Shown here piece after piece: positions 56,792 through 64,000 of a stretch of DNA of 64,000 bases. How positions within the stretch are numbered: the first letter of the stretch is position 1; every line of letters starts with the position of its first letter. The notes under the pieces are model-generated. The model searched no databases. It was not told where the DNA came from and was given only the letters and a program-made list of their open reading frames with translations. Source of the stretch: Lachnospiraceae bacterium. GTDB taxonomy: Bacteria; Bacillota; Clostridia; Lachnospirales; Lachnospiraceae. Made by a program: the position numbers and the translations under genes. Location: the NCBI GenBank assembly GCA_017520425.1, contig JAFXFO010000001.1, forward strand, positions 1 through 64,000. Direction: 5' to 3'.

Positions 56792-59700
56792 ATGGCATTT
56801 GCACATTTGCATGTCCATACAGAGTTTTCCCTGTTGGATGGTTCCAATAAAATAAAAGAATATGTGAAACGTGTGAAAGAGCTGGGCATGGACAGTGCAG
56901 CCATTACGGACCATGGTGTCATGTACGGTGTCATCGACTTTTACCGGGCAGCCAGGGAGCAGGGCATCAAGCCCATTTTGGGTTGTGAGGTGTATGTGGC
57001 GCCCAATTCCCGCTTTGATAAGGAACTGACCGGCGGAGAGGACAGATACTATCATCTGGTGCTTCTGGCAGAGAATAATCAGGGCTATGCGAACCTGATG
57101 AAGATTGTCAGTGCCGGTTTTACGGAAGGATATTATTACAGACCACGAGTGGATTTTGAGATTTTAAATCAATACCACGAGGGCATTATTGCACTCTCAG
57201 CTTGTCTGGCAGGTGAGGTGCAAAGATATATTACCAAGGGCCTTTTACATGAAGCCAAACAGGCTGCCTTAAAGTATGAGCAGTGCTTCGGTAAGGGCAA
57301 TTATTTCCTGGAGCTGCAGGACCATGGTATTGCAGAGCAGCAGACCGTGAATATGGAGCTTATGAAGATGAGCCGGGAGTTGCAGATTCCTTTGGTGGCT
57401 ACCAATGATGTGCATTATACCTATGCTACGGATGCAGAGTCCCATGATATTTTGCTTTGCCTTCAGACCGGTAAGAAGCTGGCGGATGAGGACCGTATGC
57501 GTTATGACGGCGGCCAGTATTATGTGAAGAGTGAAGAGGAAATGAAGGGCTTGTTCCCTTACGCCTGGGAAGCAGTGGAGAACACCCAGAGGATTGCGGA
57601 CCGTTGTAATGTGGAAATCGAGTTCGGCGTTACCAAATTGCCGAAATACGAGGTGCCGGAAGGGTATGATTCCTGGACATATTTGAATAAATTGTGTAAG
57701 GACGGTTTGAGTGAACGTTATGGAGATGTGAACCAACCGGCGGCTAATACCGGTCTTACCCTGGCGGAAAGACTGGATTATGAGTTAAATGTTATCAAAA
57801 ATATGGGCTATGTGGATTATTTCCTGATTGTTTGGGACTTTATCAACTATGCTCGTCAGAATGGTATCCCCGTTGGACCGGGACGTGGTTCCGCAGCCGG
57901 AAGTATTGTTTCCTATTGTTTGAAGATTACCAATATCGACCCCATAAGATACAATCTGCTGTTTGAGCGTTTCTTAAATCCGGAACGTGTATCCATGCCC
58001 GATATCGATATTGACTTCTGCTTTGAAAGAAGGCAGGAGGTCATCGATTATGTAGGACGTAAGTACGGTGCGGATAAGGTGGTACAGATCGTTACCTTCG
58101 GTACCCTGCTTGCTAAGGGTGTCATCCGTGATGTGGGACGTGTTATGGACCTGCCCTATGCCTTTGTAGACTCCATCGCCAAGATGGTGCCCAATGAATT
58201 GGGTATTACGCTGGAAAAGGCACTGGAAATGAATCCGGAGATGCGAAAGCTTTACGAGCAGGATGAACAGGTGAAGTACCTGATTGATATGTGTCAGAGG
58301 CTGGAGGGCTTGCCCAGACATACTTCCATGCATGCGGCAGGTGTGGTAATCTGTCAGAAATCGGCGGATGAGTTTGTGCCTTTGTCCCGCGGCAGTGACG
58401 GTTCCATCGTAACCCAGTTTACCATGACTACCTTGGAGGAACTGGGCCTTTTGAAGATGGATTTCCTGGGCCTTCGTACTTTGACCGTGATTAAGAACGC
58501 GGTGGATTTTGTGGAAAAATCTACAGGCAAATTCATAGATGTGGACCATATTGATTATGATGATAAGGATGTGCTGGCATCCATCGGTACCGGCAAGACG
58601 GACGGTGTGTTCCAGCTGGAATCTGCGGGTATGAAGAACTTCATGAAGGAGCTGAAGCCCCAGAATCTGGAGGATGTGATTGCGGGTATTTCTCTGTACC
58701 GACCGGGCCCCATGGACTTTATCCCTAAGTACATCAAGGGTAAGGACAGCAGCGAGGATATTGTATATCCATGCCCTGAGCTGGAGCCTATTTTGGCACC
58801 TACCTACGGCTGTATCGTGTATCAGGAGCAGGTAATGCAGATTGTGCGTGACCTGGGCGGATATACCCTGGGACGAAGCGATTTGGTGCGCCGTGCCATG
58901 AGTAAAAAGAAGCAGTCGGTGATGGAGAAGGAGCGTGCCAATTTTGTCTACGGTAATGAGGAGGAAGGCGTGCCCGGCTGTGTGGCTAACGGTATCAATG
59001 AGGCTGTGGCAGGACAGATTTATGAGGATATGATGGACTTCGCCAAGTATGCTTTCAACAAATCCCATGCGGCTTGCTATGCGGTGGTGGCTTACCAGAC
59101 CGCTTATTTGAAATATTATTATCCCGTAGAGTTTATGGCGGCGTTACTGACCTCTGTAATCGATAATGCCAAGAAGGTTTCGGAGTATATTCTGACCTGT
59201 CGAAATATGGGTATCGAAATCCTGGCACCGGATATTAATGAAGGCGAGGCCGGATTCTCGGTATCCAATAATTCTATCCGTTATGCGCTGACAGCGATAA
59301 AGGGTGTGGGACGTCCTGTGATTGAGGCGATTGCAGAGGAAAGAAGAGTGCGGGGCCGATTCACCAATTTAAAGGACTTCATCACCCGTGTGGCGGATTT
59401 GGATGTGAATAAGCGTGCCATTGAAAACTTTATCAAGGCAGGTGCTTTGGATAGTCTGGGCGGTACCAGAAAGCAGTGCATGAGCGTATATGTGCAGATT
59501 CTGGACCATATTACCAAGGATAAAAAGAACAATCTGGCAGGACAGCTGAGCTTATTTGATATTGCCTCCGAGGAGGATAAGGATGAGTTTGATATCAAGA
59601 TGCCGGACGTGGGCGAGTATCCCAAGGAAATGATGCTTTCTTTTGAAAAGGAGGTACTGGGTATTTATGTCAGCGGACATCCATTGGAGGAGTATCAGGA

Positions 59701-60442
59701 GATTTGGGAGCGGAATATAAGCAACCGGACCACGGACTTTATGCTGGATGAGGAAACCGGTGCGGTGGTGGCAGAGGACCAGAAAACTGCTATTATCGGT
59801 GGTATGATTATGGATAAAACCATAAAATATACAAAGAATGATAAGGTCATGGCGTTCTTAAATATTGAAGACCTGGTGGGAACCGTGGAAGTGGTGGTAT
59901 TCCCCAGGGATTATGAAAAGTATGCACCTCTTCTGGTGGAGGATTCCAAGGTGTTTATCAAGGGAAGAATCTCCGTGGAAGAGGAAAAGGACGGCAAGCT
60001 GATTTGTGAGCAGATTGTGGCCTTTGAAGAGGCTTTGAAAGGCGGTCCCCTGTTTGAGAATCGTTACGGAAGATCCGGGAATACTAACAGAGGCGCCGGT
60101 AACAGTTGGCAGGGACGAAATCCTTACGCACAGCAGGGTGGCGGTGTGGTTTCGGCAAGTCAGCAGACAGCACCGCAGAAGATTACCAAGTTGCCGGATG
60201 GTGTCTGGGTACAGTTTGCTACCATGGCAGCCTTTGAAGCTGTAGAGAAGACTTTATATGAAGTTACGGCAGAATCAGAGGGAGAGGATTCTTTGGTGGT
60301 ATTTATCAAGGAGACCAAGGCAATCAAGGTATTGCCTCCCAACCGTAATGTATGTGCCGACTCAGAGCTGAAAGCCCGGCTGGAAGCGGTGTTTGGTGCG
60401 GAAAATGTGAAGTTTCGTCTAAAACCTATTGAAAACAACTAA
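56792..60442 (+). CDS. dnaE: DNA polymerase III alpha subunit
   Basis: 1216 residues. N-terminal PHP domain (FAHLHVHTEFSLLDGSNKI), polymerase active-site carboxylates Asp404 and Asp406 in PDIDIDFCFERR, GPGRGSAAGS, then a helix-hairpin-helix and OB-fold region (TAIIGGMIMDKTIKYTKNDK) near residue 1000. DnaE type, not PolC, since no exonuclease insert is present. The ATG follows AAGGAGCGG. Co-directional with pfkA downstream, a linkage I recall from other Firmicutes. Confidence 0.97.
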   Translation: MAFAHLHVHTEFSLLDGSNKIKEYVKRVKELGMDSAAITDHGVMYGVIDFYRAAREQGIKPILGCEVYVAPNSRFDKELTGGEDRYYHLVLLAENNQGYANLMKIVSAGFTEGYYYRPRVDFEILNQYHEGIIALSACLAGEVQRYITKGLLHEAKQAALKYEQCFGKGNYFLELQDHGIAEQQTVNMELMKMSRELQIPLVATNDVHYTYATDAESHDILLCLQTGKKLADEDRMRYDGGQYYVKSEEEMKGLFPYAWEAVENTQRIADRCNVEIEFGVTKLPKYEVPEGYDSWTYLNKLCKDGLSERYGDVNQPAANTGLTLAERLDYELNVIKNMGYVDYFLIVWDFINYARQNGIPVGPGRGSAAGSIVSYCLKITNIDPIRYNLLFERFLNPERVSMPDIDIDFCFERRQEVIDYVGRKYGADKVVQIVTFGTLLAKGVIRDVGRVMDLPYAFVDSIAKMVPNELGITLEKALEMNPEMRKLYEQDEQVKYLIDMCQRLEGLPRHTSMHAAGVVICQKSADEFVPLSRGSDGSIVTQFTMTTLEELGLLKMDFLGLRTLTVIKNAVDFVEKSTGKFIDVDHIDYDDKDVLASIGTGKTDGVFQLESAGMKNFMKELKPQNLEDVIAGISLYRPGPMDFIPKYIKGKDSSEDIVYPCPELEPILAPTYGCIVYQEQVMQIVRDLGGYTLGRSDLVRRAMSKKKQSVMEKERANFVYGNEEEGVPGCVANGINEAVAGQIYEDMMDFAKYAFNKSHAACYAVVAYQTAYLKYYYPVEFMAALLTSVIDNAKKVSEYILTCRNMGIEILAPDINEGEAGFSVSNNSIRYALTAIKGVGRPVIEAIAEERRVRGRFTNLKDFITRVADLDVNKRAIENFIKAGALDSLGGTRKQCMSVYVQILDHITKDKKNNLAGQLSLFDIASEEDKDEFDIKMPDVGEYPKEMMLSFEKEVLGIYVSGHPLEEYQEIWERNISNRTTDFMLDEETGAVVAEDQKTAIIGGMIMDKTIKYTKNDKVMAFLNIEDLVGTVEVVVFPRDYEKYAPLLVEDSKVFIKGRISVEEEKDGKLICEQIVAFEEALKGGPLFENRYGRSGNTNRGAGNSWQGRNPYAQQGGGVVSASQQTAPQKITKLPDGVWVQFATMAAFEAVEKTLYEVTAESEGEDSLVVFIKETKAIKVLPPNRNVCADSELKARLEAVFGAENVKFRLKPIENN

Positions 60443-60533
60443 AAAATGAATTACAATAAACTGTCAGAAGTCATAGATACTTTTGATTTTGGCAGTACCA
60501 CAGGCATTTCGGGTGGTATGCAAGGAGGATATT

Positions 60534-61502
60534 GTGGAAAAAGAAATTAAAACAATCGGCGTTTTAACTAGTGGCGGTGATGCACCGGGCATGAATGCAG
60601 CCATTCGTGGAGTGGTTCGTACGGCATTGGCTAAGGGAATAAAGGTAAAAGGTATCAAGAAGGGTTATCAGGGTCTGCTCAATGAGGAAATCATTGATAT
60701 GGAGCGTAAGAGCGTATCCGATATCATTCAGCGTGGCGGTACCATCTTAGGTACGGCACGTTGTTCAGAGTTTATGACTCTGGAAGGCCAGCAGCAGGGT
60801 GCTGAGGTTTGTAGAAAGCACGGTATCGACGGAATGGTAGTCATCGGCGGTGACGGTTCCTACAGAGGAGCCCAGAAGCTTGCCAGATTGGGCATCAATA
60901 CCGTAGGCGTACCGGGTACCATTGATTTGGATATTGCCTGCTCTGAGTATACCATTGGTTTTGATACTGCGGTAAATACGGCCATGAACGCTATCGATAA
61001 GGTAAAGGATACTTCTTCTTCCCATGAAAGATGTAGCGTCATCGAGGTAATGGGTAGAAATGCCGGCTATATTGCATTGTGGTGCGGTGTGGCAAACGGT
61101 GCGGAGGATATTCTGATTCCTGAAAAGTATGACTATAATGAACAGACGATTATCAACAATATTATTGAGAATCGTAAGCGTGGTAAGACCCATCATATTA
61201 TTATCAATGCGGAGGGTATCGGACATTCTACTTCCATGGCGAGAAGAATTGAAGCAGCTACCGGTATTGAGACCCGTGCTACTATTTTAGGATATATGCA
61301 GCGTGGTGGTAGTCCTACTTGTAAGGACCGCTACTATGCGTCCATGATGGGTGCCTACGCAGTGGATATTTTGCTTCAGGGCAAATCCAACCGTGTGGTA
61401 GCATTCCAAAAGGGCGAGTTCGTGGATTATGATATTGAAGAAGCATTGAATATGCATAAGGATATTGACGAGTACCAGTACAATACGGCTCGTATACTGT
61501 AA
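60534..61502 (+). CDS. pfkA: ATP-dependent 6-phosphofructokinase
   Basis: Converts fructose-6-phosphate to fructose-1,6-bisphosphate in glycolysis. 322 residues. Motifs: LTSGGDAPGMNAAIRG at the N-terminus, GGDGSYRGA (Gly after GGD favours ATP over PPi), PGTIDLD active site with the catalytic Asp, and LGYMQRGGSPTCKDR. GTG start chosen because AAGGAGG lies directly upstream and the family starts there; an earlier ATG would add 17 residues. Confidence 0.97.
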   Translation: MEKEIKTIGVLTSGGDAPGMNAAIRGVVRTALAKGIKVKGIKKGYQGLLNEEIIDMERKSVSDIIQRGGTILGTARCSEFMTLEGQQQGAEVCRKHGIDGMVVIGGDGSYRGAQKLARLGINTVGVPGTIDLDIACSEYTIGFDTAVNTAMNAIDKVKDTSSSHERCSVIEVMGRNAGYIALWCGVANGAEDILIPEKYDYNEQTIINNIIENRKRGKTHHIIINAEGIGHSTSMARRIEAATGIETRATILGYMQRGGSPTCKDRYYASMMGAYAVDILLQGKSNRVVAFQKGEFVDYDIEEALNMHKDIDEYQYNTARIL

Positions 61503-61512
61503 TGAATGGATC

Positions 61513-61557
61513 AGGCTGTTATGCACCTTAGGTTGGGAGTATAGCAGCCTTCTTTTT
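61513..61557 (+). terminator. Terminator after pfkA
   Basis: AGGCTGTTAT pairs with ATAGCAGCCT (one G-U), then TCTTTTT. Confidence 0.8.
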
Positions 61558-61601
61558 CTAATAGGAATCTGCGCTACATGCAGAAGGTATGGAGGATTCA
61601 A

Positions 61602-62387
61602 ATGATTACTAGTGTGGCAAATCAAAAGGTGAAGCAGGTGGTGGCCTGGCAGACCAAGGCTAAGGAGCGAAGAAAGGACAATGTTTTCCCGGTGGAAGGC
61701 TTGAAGATGTTTGAAGAAGCACCGGAAAAGTGGATACGGGAAGTTTATATAGAAGAAACTCTTTTGGAGAAGCTGGATAAAGAAGGTGCGGCTTATCAGA
61801 AATTGGAAAGGGTTGGTTTCGAGGTAGTATCTTCGGAGGTTTTCAAAAGAATGTCTGATACACAGACTCCGCAGGGGATTTTGGCAATTGTAGAACAACC
61901 TGTGTATTCTTTTGAAGAGCTATTGAAAATAGAGAATCCTTTGTTTGTAATCCTGGAGGATTTGCAGGACCCCGGTAATCTGGGCACCATTGTCCGTACG
62001 GGAGAGGGGGCCGGCGTATCTGCGGTATTTATGACCAAGAATACGGTGGATATCTACAATCCCAAGACCATTCGTGCTACCATGGGTTCTATCTACAGAG
62101 TACCTTTTGCAATTGTAGAAGATGTAGAAGAGGCTATTGCAAGCTTACATATGGCCGGAGTGAAGACCTATGCGGCCCATTTGGCAGGGAAGGACTATTA
62201 TGACTGCTTTTCTTTTAAAGATGGTACTGCATTTTTGATCGGTAATGAGGGGAACGGACTGAAGAAGGAGACTGCTGATGCAGCGTCGGCTTATTTGAAG
62301 ATTCCTATGGAGGGCCGGGTGGAGTCCCTGAATGCAGCTATAGCAACGTCGCTTTTGATGTATGAGGCGCATAGGCAGAGGAAGTAA
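61602..62387 (+). CDS. SpoU/TrmH-family RNA 2'-O-methyltransferase
   Basis: 261 residues. Methylates a ribose 2'-OH in rRNA or tRNA using SAM. N-terminal substrate-binding domain (VKQVVAWQTKAKERRKDNVF), then the SPOUT knot: LEDLQDPGNLGTIVRTGEGA, FLIGNEGNGLKKE and IPMEGRVESLNAAIATSLLM. Target not determined by sequence. ATG at 61602 follows GGAGG. Confidence 0.93.
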   Translation: MITSVANQKVKQVVAWQTKAKERRKDNVFPVEGLKMFEEAPEKWIREVYIEETLLEKLDKEGAAYQKLERVGFEVVSSEVFKRMSDTQTPQGILAIVEQPVYSFEELLKIENPLFVILEDLQDPGNLGTIVRTGEGAGVSAVFMTKNTVDIYNPKTIRATMGSIYRVPFAIVEDVEEAIASLHMAGVKTYAAHLAGKDYYDCFSFKDGTAFLIGNEGNGLKKETADAASAYLKIPMEGRVESLNAAIATSLLMYEAHRQRK

Positions 62388-62425
62388 TTTATCCTTTTGA
62401 AAATTGCAAATATAGGGAGGGACTT

Positions 62426-63124
62426 ATGCGTAAATTATCGGAACTGACAGACTGGGACAGACTGCTAAAGAGGATACTTTGGACTCAGTTAGGCGATATT
62501 AAGGGTAAGAAAATACTGGACTTTGGCAGTGGAGAAGGGATTACTGCAAACCGGTTTGCCAAGGACAATGAAGTGGTAGCAGTGGAACCTTGGGAGGAAA
62601 TGCTACAGAATAGATGGCAGGATTATGAGTACCTACAGATACAGGGAGATGTTTCGGCAATTGCCGAAATGGAGGATGATTCCTTTGATATGGTATTTTG
62701 CCACAATGTCTTGGAATATATAGATGATAAGGCGCAGGTGATAAAGGAGCTTTGTCGTGTTTTAAGGCCCGGCGGAAAGCTTTCCTTAGTGAAGCATAAC
62801 CGCGCCGGAAGAGTCATGCAGATGGCAGTGCTTCTGGATGACTTTGATAAGGCACATGACTTGCTGGACGGTAAGGATAGCGCAGCTTCTAAGTTTGGGT
62901 CGATTCGTTATTATGAGGATGCATCAGTTACTGATTGGGCACCGTCGCTTAAGTTGGTGGAGAGTTTCGGTATCCGTACCTTTTGGGATTTACAGCAGAA
63001 GCAGGAAAAGCATGGTTTGGATGAATGGCAGGATAAAATGGTGGCGTTGGAGATGAGGGTATCTCAGATAGAAGAGTTTCGTGCCGTTGCCTTCTTCCAT
63101 CATTTGGTGTTTGTGAAAGAGTGA
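62426..63124 (+). CDS. Class I SAM-dependent methyltransferase
   Basis: 232 residues, Rossmann methyltransferase. Motif I KKILDFGSGEGITANRFA, acidic motif VVAVEPWEEML, motif IV-like SFDMVFCHNVLEYIDDK and RPGGKLSLVKHN. The C-terminal part (IRTFWDLQQKQEKHGLDEW) is specific to a subfamily I do not recognise. Substrate unknown. Start after GGGAGG; overlaps nothing, but lies 38 bases after the SpoU gene and 4 bases before the lipoprotein. Confidence 0.9.
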   Translation: MRKLSELTDWDRLLKRILWTQLGDIKGKKILDFGSGEGITANRFAKDNEVVAVEPWEEMLQNRWQDYEYLQIQGDVSAIAEMEDDSFDMVFCHNVLEYIDDKAQVIKELCRVLRPGGKLSLVKHNRAGRVMQMAVLLDDFDKAHDLLDGKDSAASKFGSIRYYEDASVTDWAPSLKLVESFGIRTFWDLQQKQEKHGLDEWQDKMVALEMRVSQIEEFRAVAFFHHLVFVKE

Positions 63125-63128
63125 TTTT

Positions 63129-64000
63129 ATGAAAAAAAGAATCAGGATATGGATATATTGCGTAAGTATCGGTGTGTTGTTGAGTGCCTGCGGAACTAAG
63201 GAGTCAGATAATGAGTTGAAAAAGGATAATTATGTAAAGGTAGAACCTCAACCTGTGGATGAATCAGAGCTTGAACCATTACAAGGAGAAACAGAATTCC
63301 AAGAAGATTCATCACAGGTTAATACAGAATCTGTAGCAACGCAGGCACCCTATGAATATTTCAATACACAGGGTATGACATTGGAAAGTCGTATCCATGT
63401 ACCCGAAGGATACGAGCGGACTTCGACGGAAGCAGGCAGCCTCACAAAATTCTTAAGAACCTATCCGCTAAAAGTGCATGATAGTGCGGTGCTTTTGTAT
63501 GATGGTAGCGAAAAGTGGAATCAGGACGCCCATGTGGCAGTGTTTCAGCTACCTATAGAAGAAAGGGACCTGCAACAGTGTGCGGATTCCGTGATGCGTG
63601 TGTACGCAGAGTATTATTTTCAAACAGAGCAATATGAGAAGATACGTTTCCATTTTACCAACGGCTTTTTAGCAGAGTACGGCAAATGGAGGGATGGGTA
63701 TCGTATCTCCGTGGAAGGGAATAACGTAAGCTGGGTGAAGTCTGCAAGCTATGATGATTCTTACGAAACCTTCGTGAAGTTTATGCGCATGGTATTTACC
63801 TATGCAGGAACCTTGTCCATGGAGCAGGAGTCGACGCAGATTTCTGTGAAAGAAGCCCGAGTGGGTGATGTAATCTTAAAGGGCGGCAGTCCCGGCCATG
63901 TAGTAATGATTGTGGATATGTGCGAAAACGAGCAGGGAGAAAAGGCATTTTTACTGGCCCAGGGTTATATGCCGGCCCAGGAGTTTCATGTGCTGAAGAA
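63129..64000 (+). CDS. DUF4846-like lipoprotein, truncated by the window end
   Basis: At least 290 residues; the frame is open to base 64000. Lipoprotein signal MKKRIRIWIYCVSIGVLLSA followed by Cys21 (LSAC lipobox). After a Glu/Gln-rich linker, the mature part has YPLKVHDSAVLLYDG, FQLPIEERDLQQCADSVMR and KGGSPGHVVMIVDMC, all matching what I recall of DUF4846. Probably a surface protein; no function known. It starts four bases after the methyltransferase stop. Confidence 0.85.
   Translation, partial: MKKRIRIWIYCVSIGVLLSACGTKESDNELKKDNYVKVEPQPVDESELEPLQGETEFQEDSSQVNTESVATQAPYEYFNTQGMTLESRIHVPEGYERTSTEAGSLTKFLRTYPLKVHDSAVLLYDGSEKWNQDAHVAVFQLPIEERDLQQCADSVMRVYAEYYFQTEQYEKIRFHFTNGFLAEYGKWRDGYRISVEGNNVSWVKSASYDDSYETFVKFMRMVFTYAGTLSMEQESTQISVKEARVGDVILKGGSPGHVVMIVDMCENEQGEKAFLLAQGYMPAQEFHVLK

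Noticed and set aside
57974-59068. Long minus-strand open frame inside dnaE (364 codons)
   Set aside because: It lies entirely opposite dnaE, has no recognisable domain or start signal, and its composition fits a shadow of the coding strand. The same applies to 54890-55639 opposite the MATE gene and 31411-32151 opposite the M23 gene.
61287-61898. Minus-strand open frame of 203 codons over pfkA and the SpoU gene
   Set aside because: It crosses a terminator and two well-supported genes on the other strand; no motif supports it.

Overview
This 64-kb window looks like a chromosomal stretch from a low-to-mid GC clostridium, most likely a member of the Lachnospiraceae. The evidence is strong AGGAGG-type ribosome binding sites throughout, a SAM-I (S-box) riboswitch ahead of metK, a HelD-type helicase, a spore-type polysaccharide deacetylase, a UDPGP-family nucleotidyltransferase and YtrA-type GntR/ABC operons. 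Species cannot be named from the sequence alone. I saw no rRNA, tRNA, prophage or CRISPR array.

Layout. 1-146: probable right end of an IS200/IS605-type element abutting carB. 147-6434: carB, a small XRE regulator, a dNTPase and a PdaA-like deacetylase. 6766-10497: a VWA protein / MoxR-like AAA+ ATPase / leucine-rich-repeat operon. 10626-15121: UDP-sugar metabolism (UDPGP enzyme, galE), a lipoprotein and an ECF sigma factor carrying a large extra domain. 15431-18752: HelD and an Rpn-family nuclease. 18807-25740: two divergent GntR-ABC transporter operons with their own promoters and palindromic operators; one ATPase has lost its Walker A lysine. 26078-35795: hemolysin III, small alarmone synthetase, coiled-coil membrane protein, flavin reductase, DinB, M23 peptidase, MurA and an XRE regulator. 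36139-44362: a large FtsX-type ABC transporter plus two big lipoproteins with solute-binding domains, behind three related promoters. 44870-47991: two overlapping MutS-like ATPase genes. 48046-49481: SAM-I riboswitch and metK. 49573-53154: CPBP protease, DUF2812/PadR pair and an AraC regulator. 53419-64000: intracellular GH10 xylanase, MATE exporter, flavoprotein, dnaE, pfkA, two methyltransferases and a truncated DUF4846-like lipoprotein.

The most unusual content lies between genes, where there are several families of palindromic elements. (i) Two nested giant hairpins (34438-34632 and 44364-44731) share core sequence. Their outermost arms differ in sequence yet stay complementary, and almost all mismatches are G-U compatible. 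(ii) A motif with a terminator-like hairpin occurs three times, twice as symmetric arms inside the second giant hairpin. (iii) A miniature inverted-repeat element occurs at 15234-15373 and 27203-27359, the second apparently supplying a promoter to the neighbouring gene. (iv) Four 33-nt hairpins with GGGTAGTA arms are spaced 81, 52 and 81 bp apart. (v) There is a perfect 36-bp inverted repeat around a 153-bp centre.

Coordinates of starts were chosen by ribosome binding site, promoter position and family alignment remembered from general knowledge. No database search was run, so family names rest on visible motifs.
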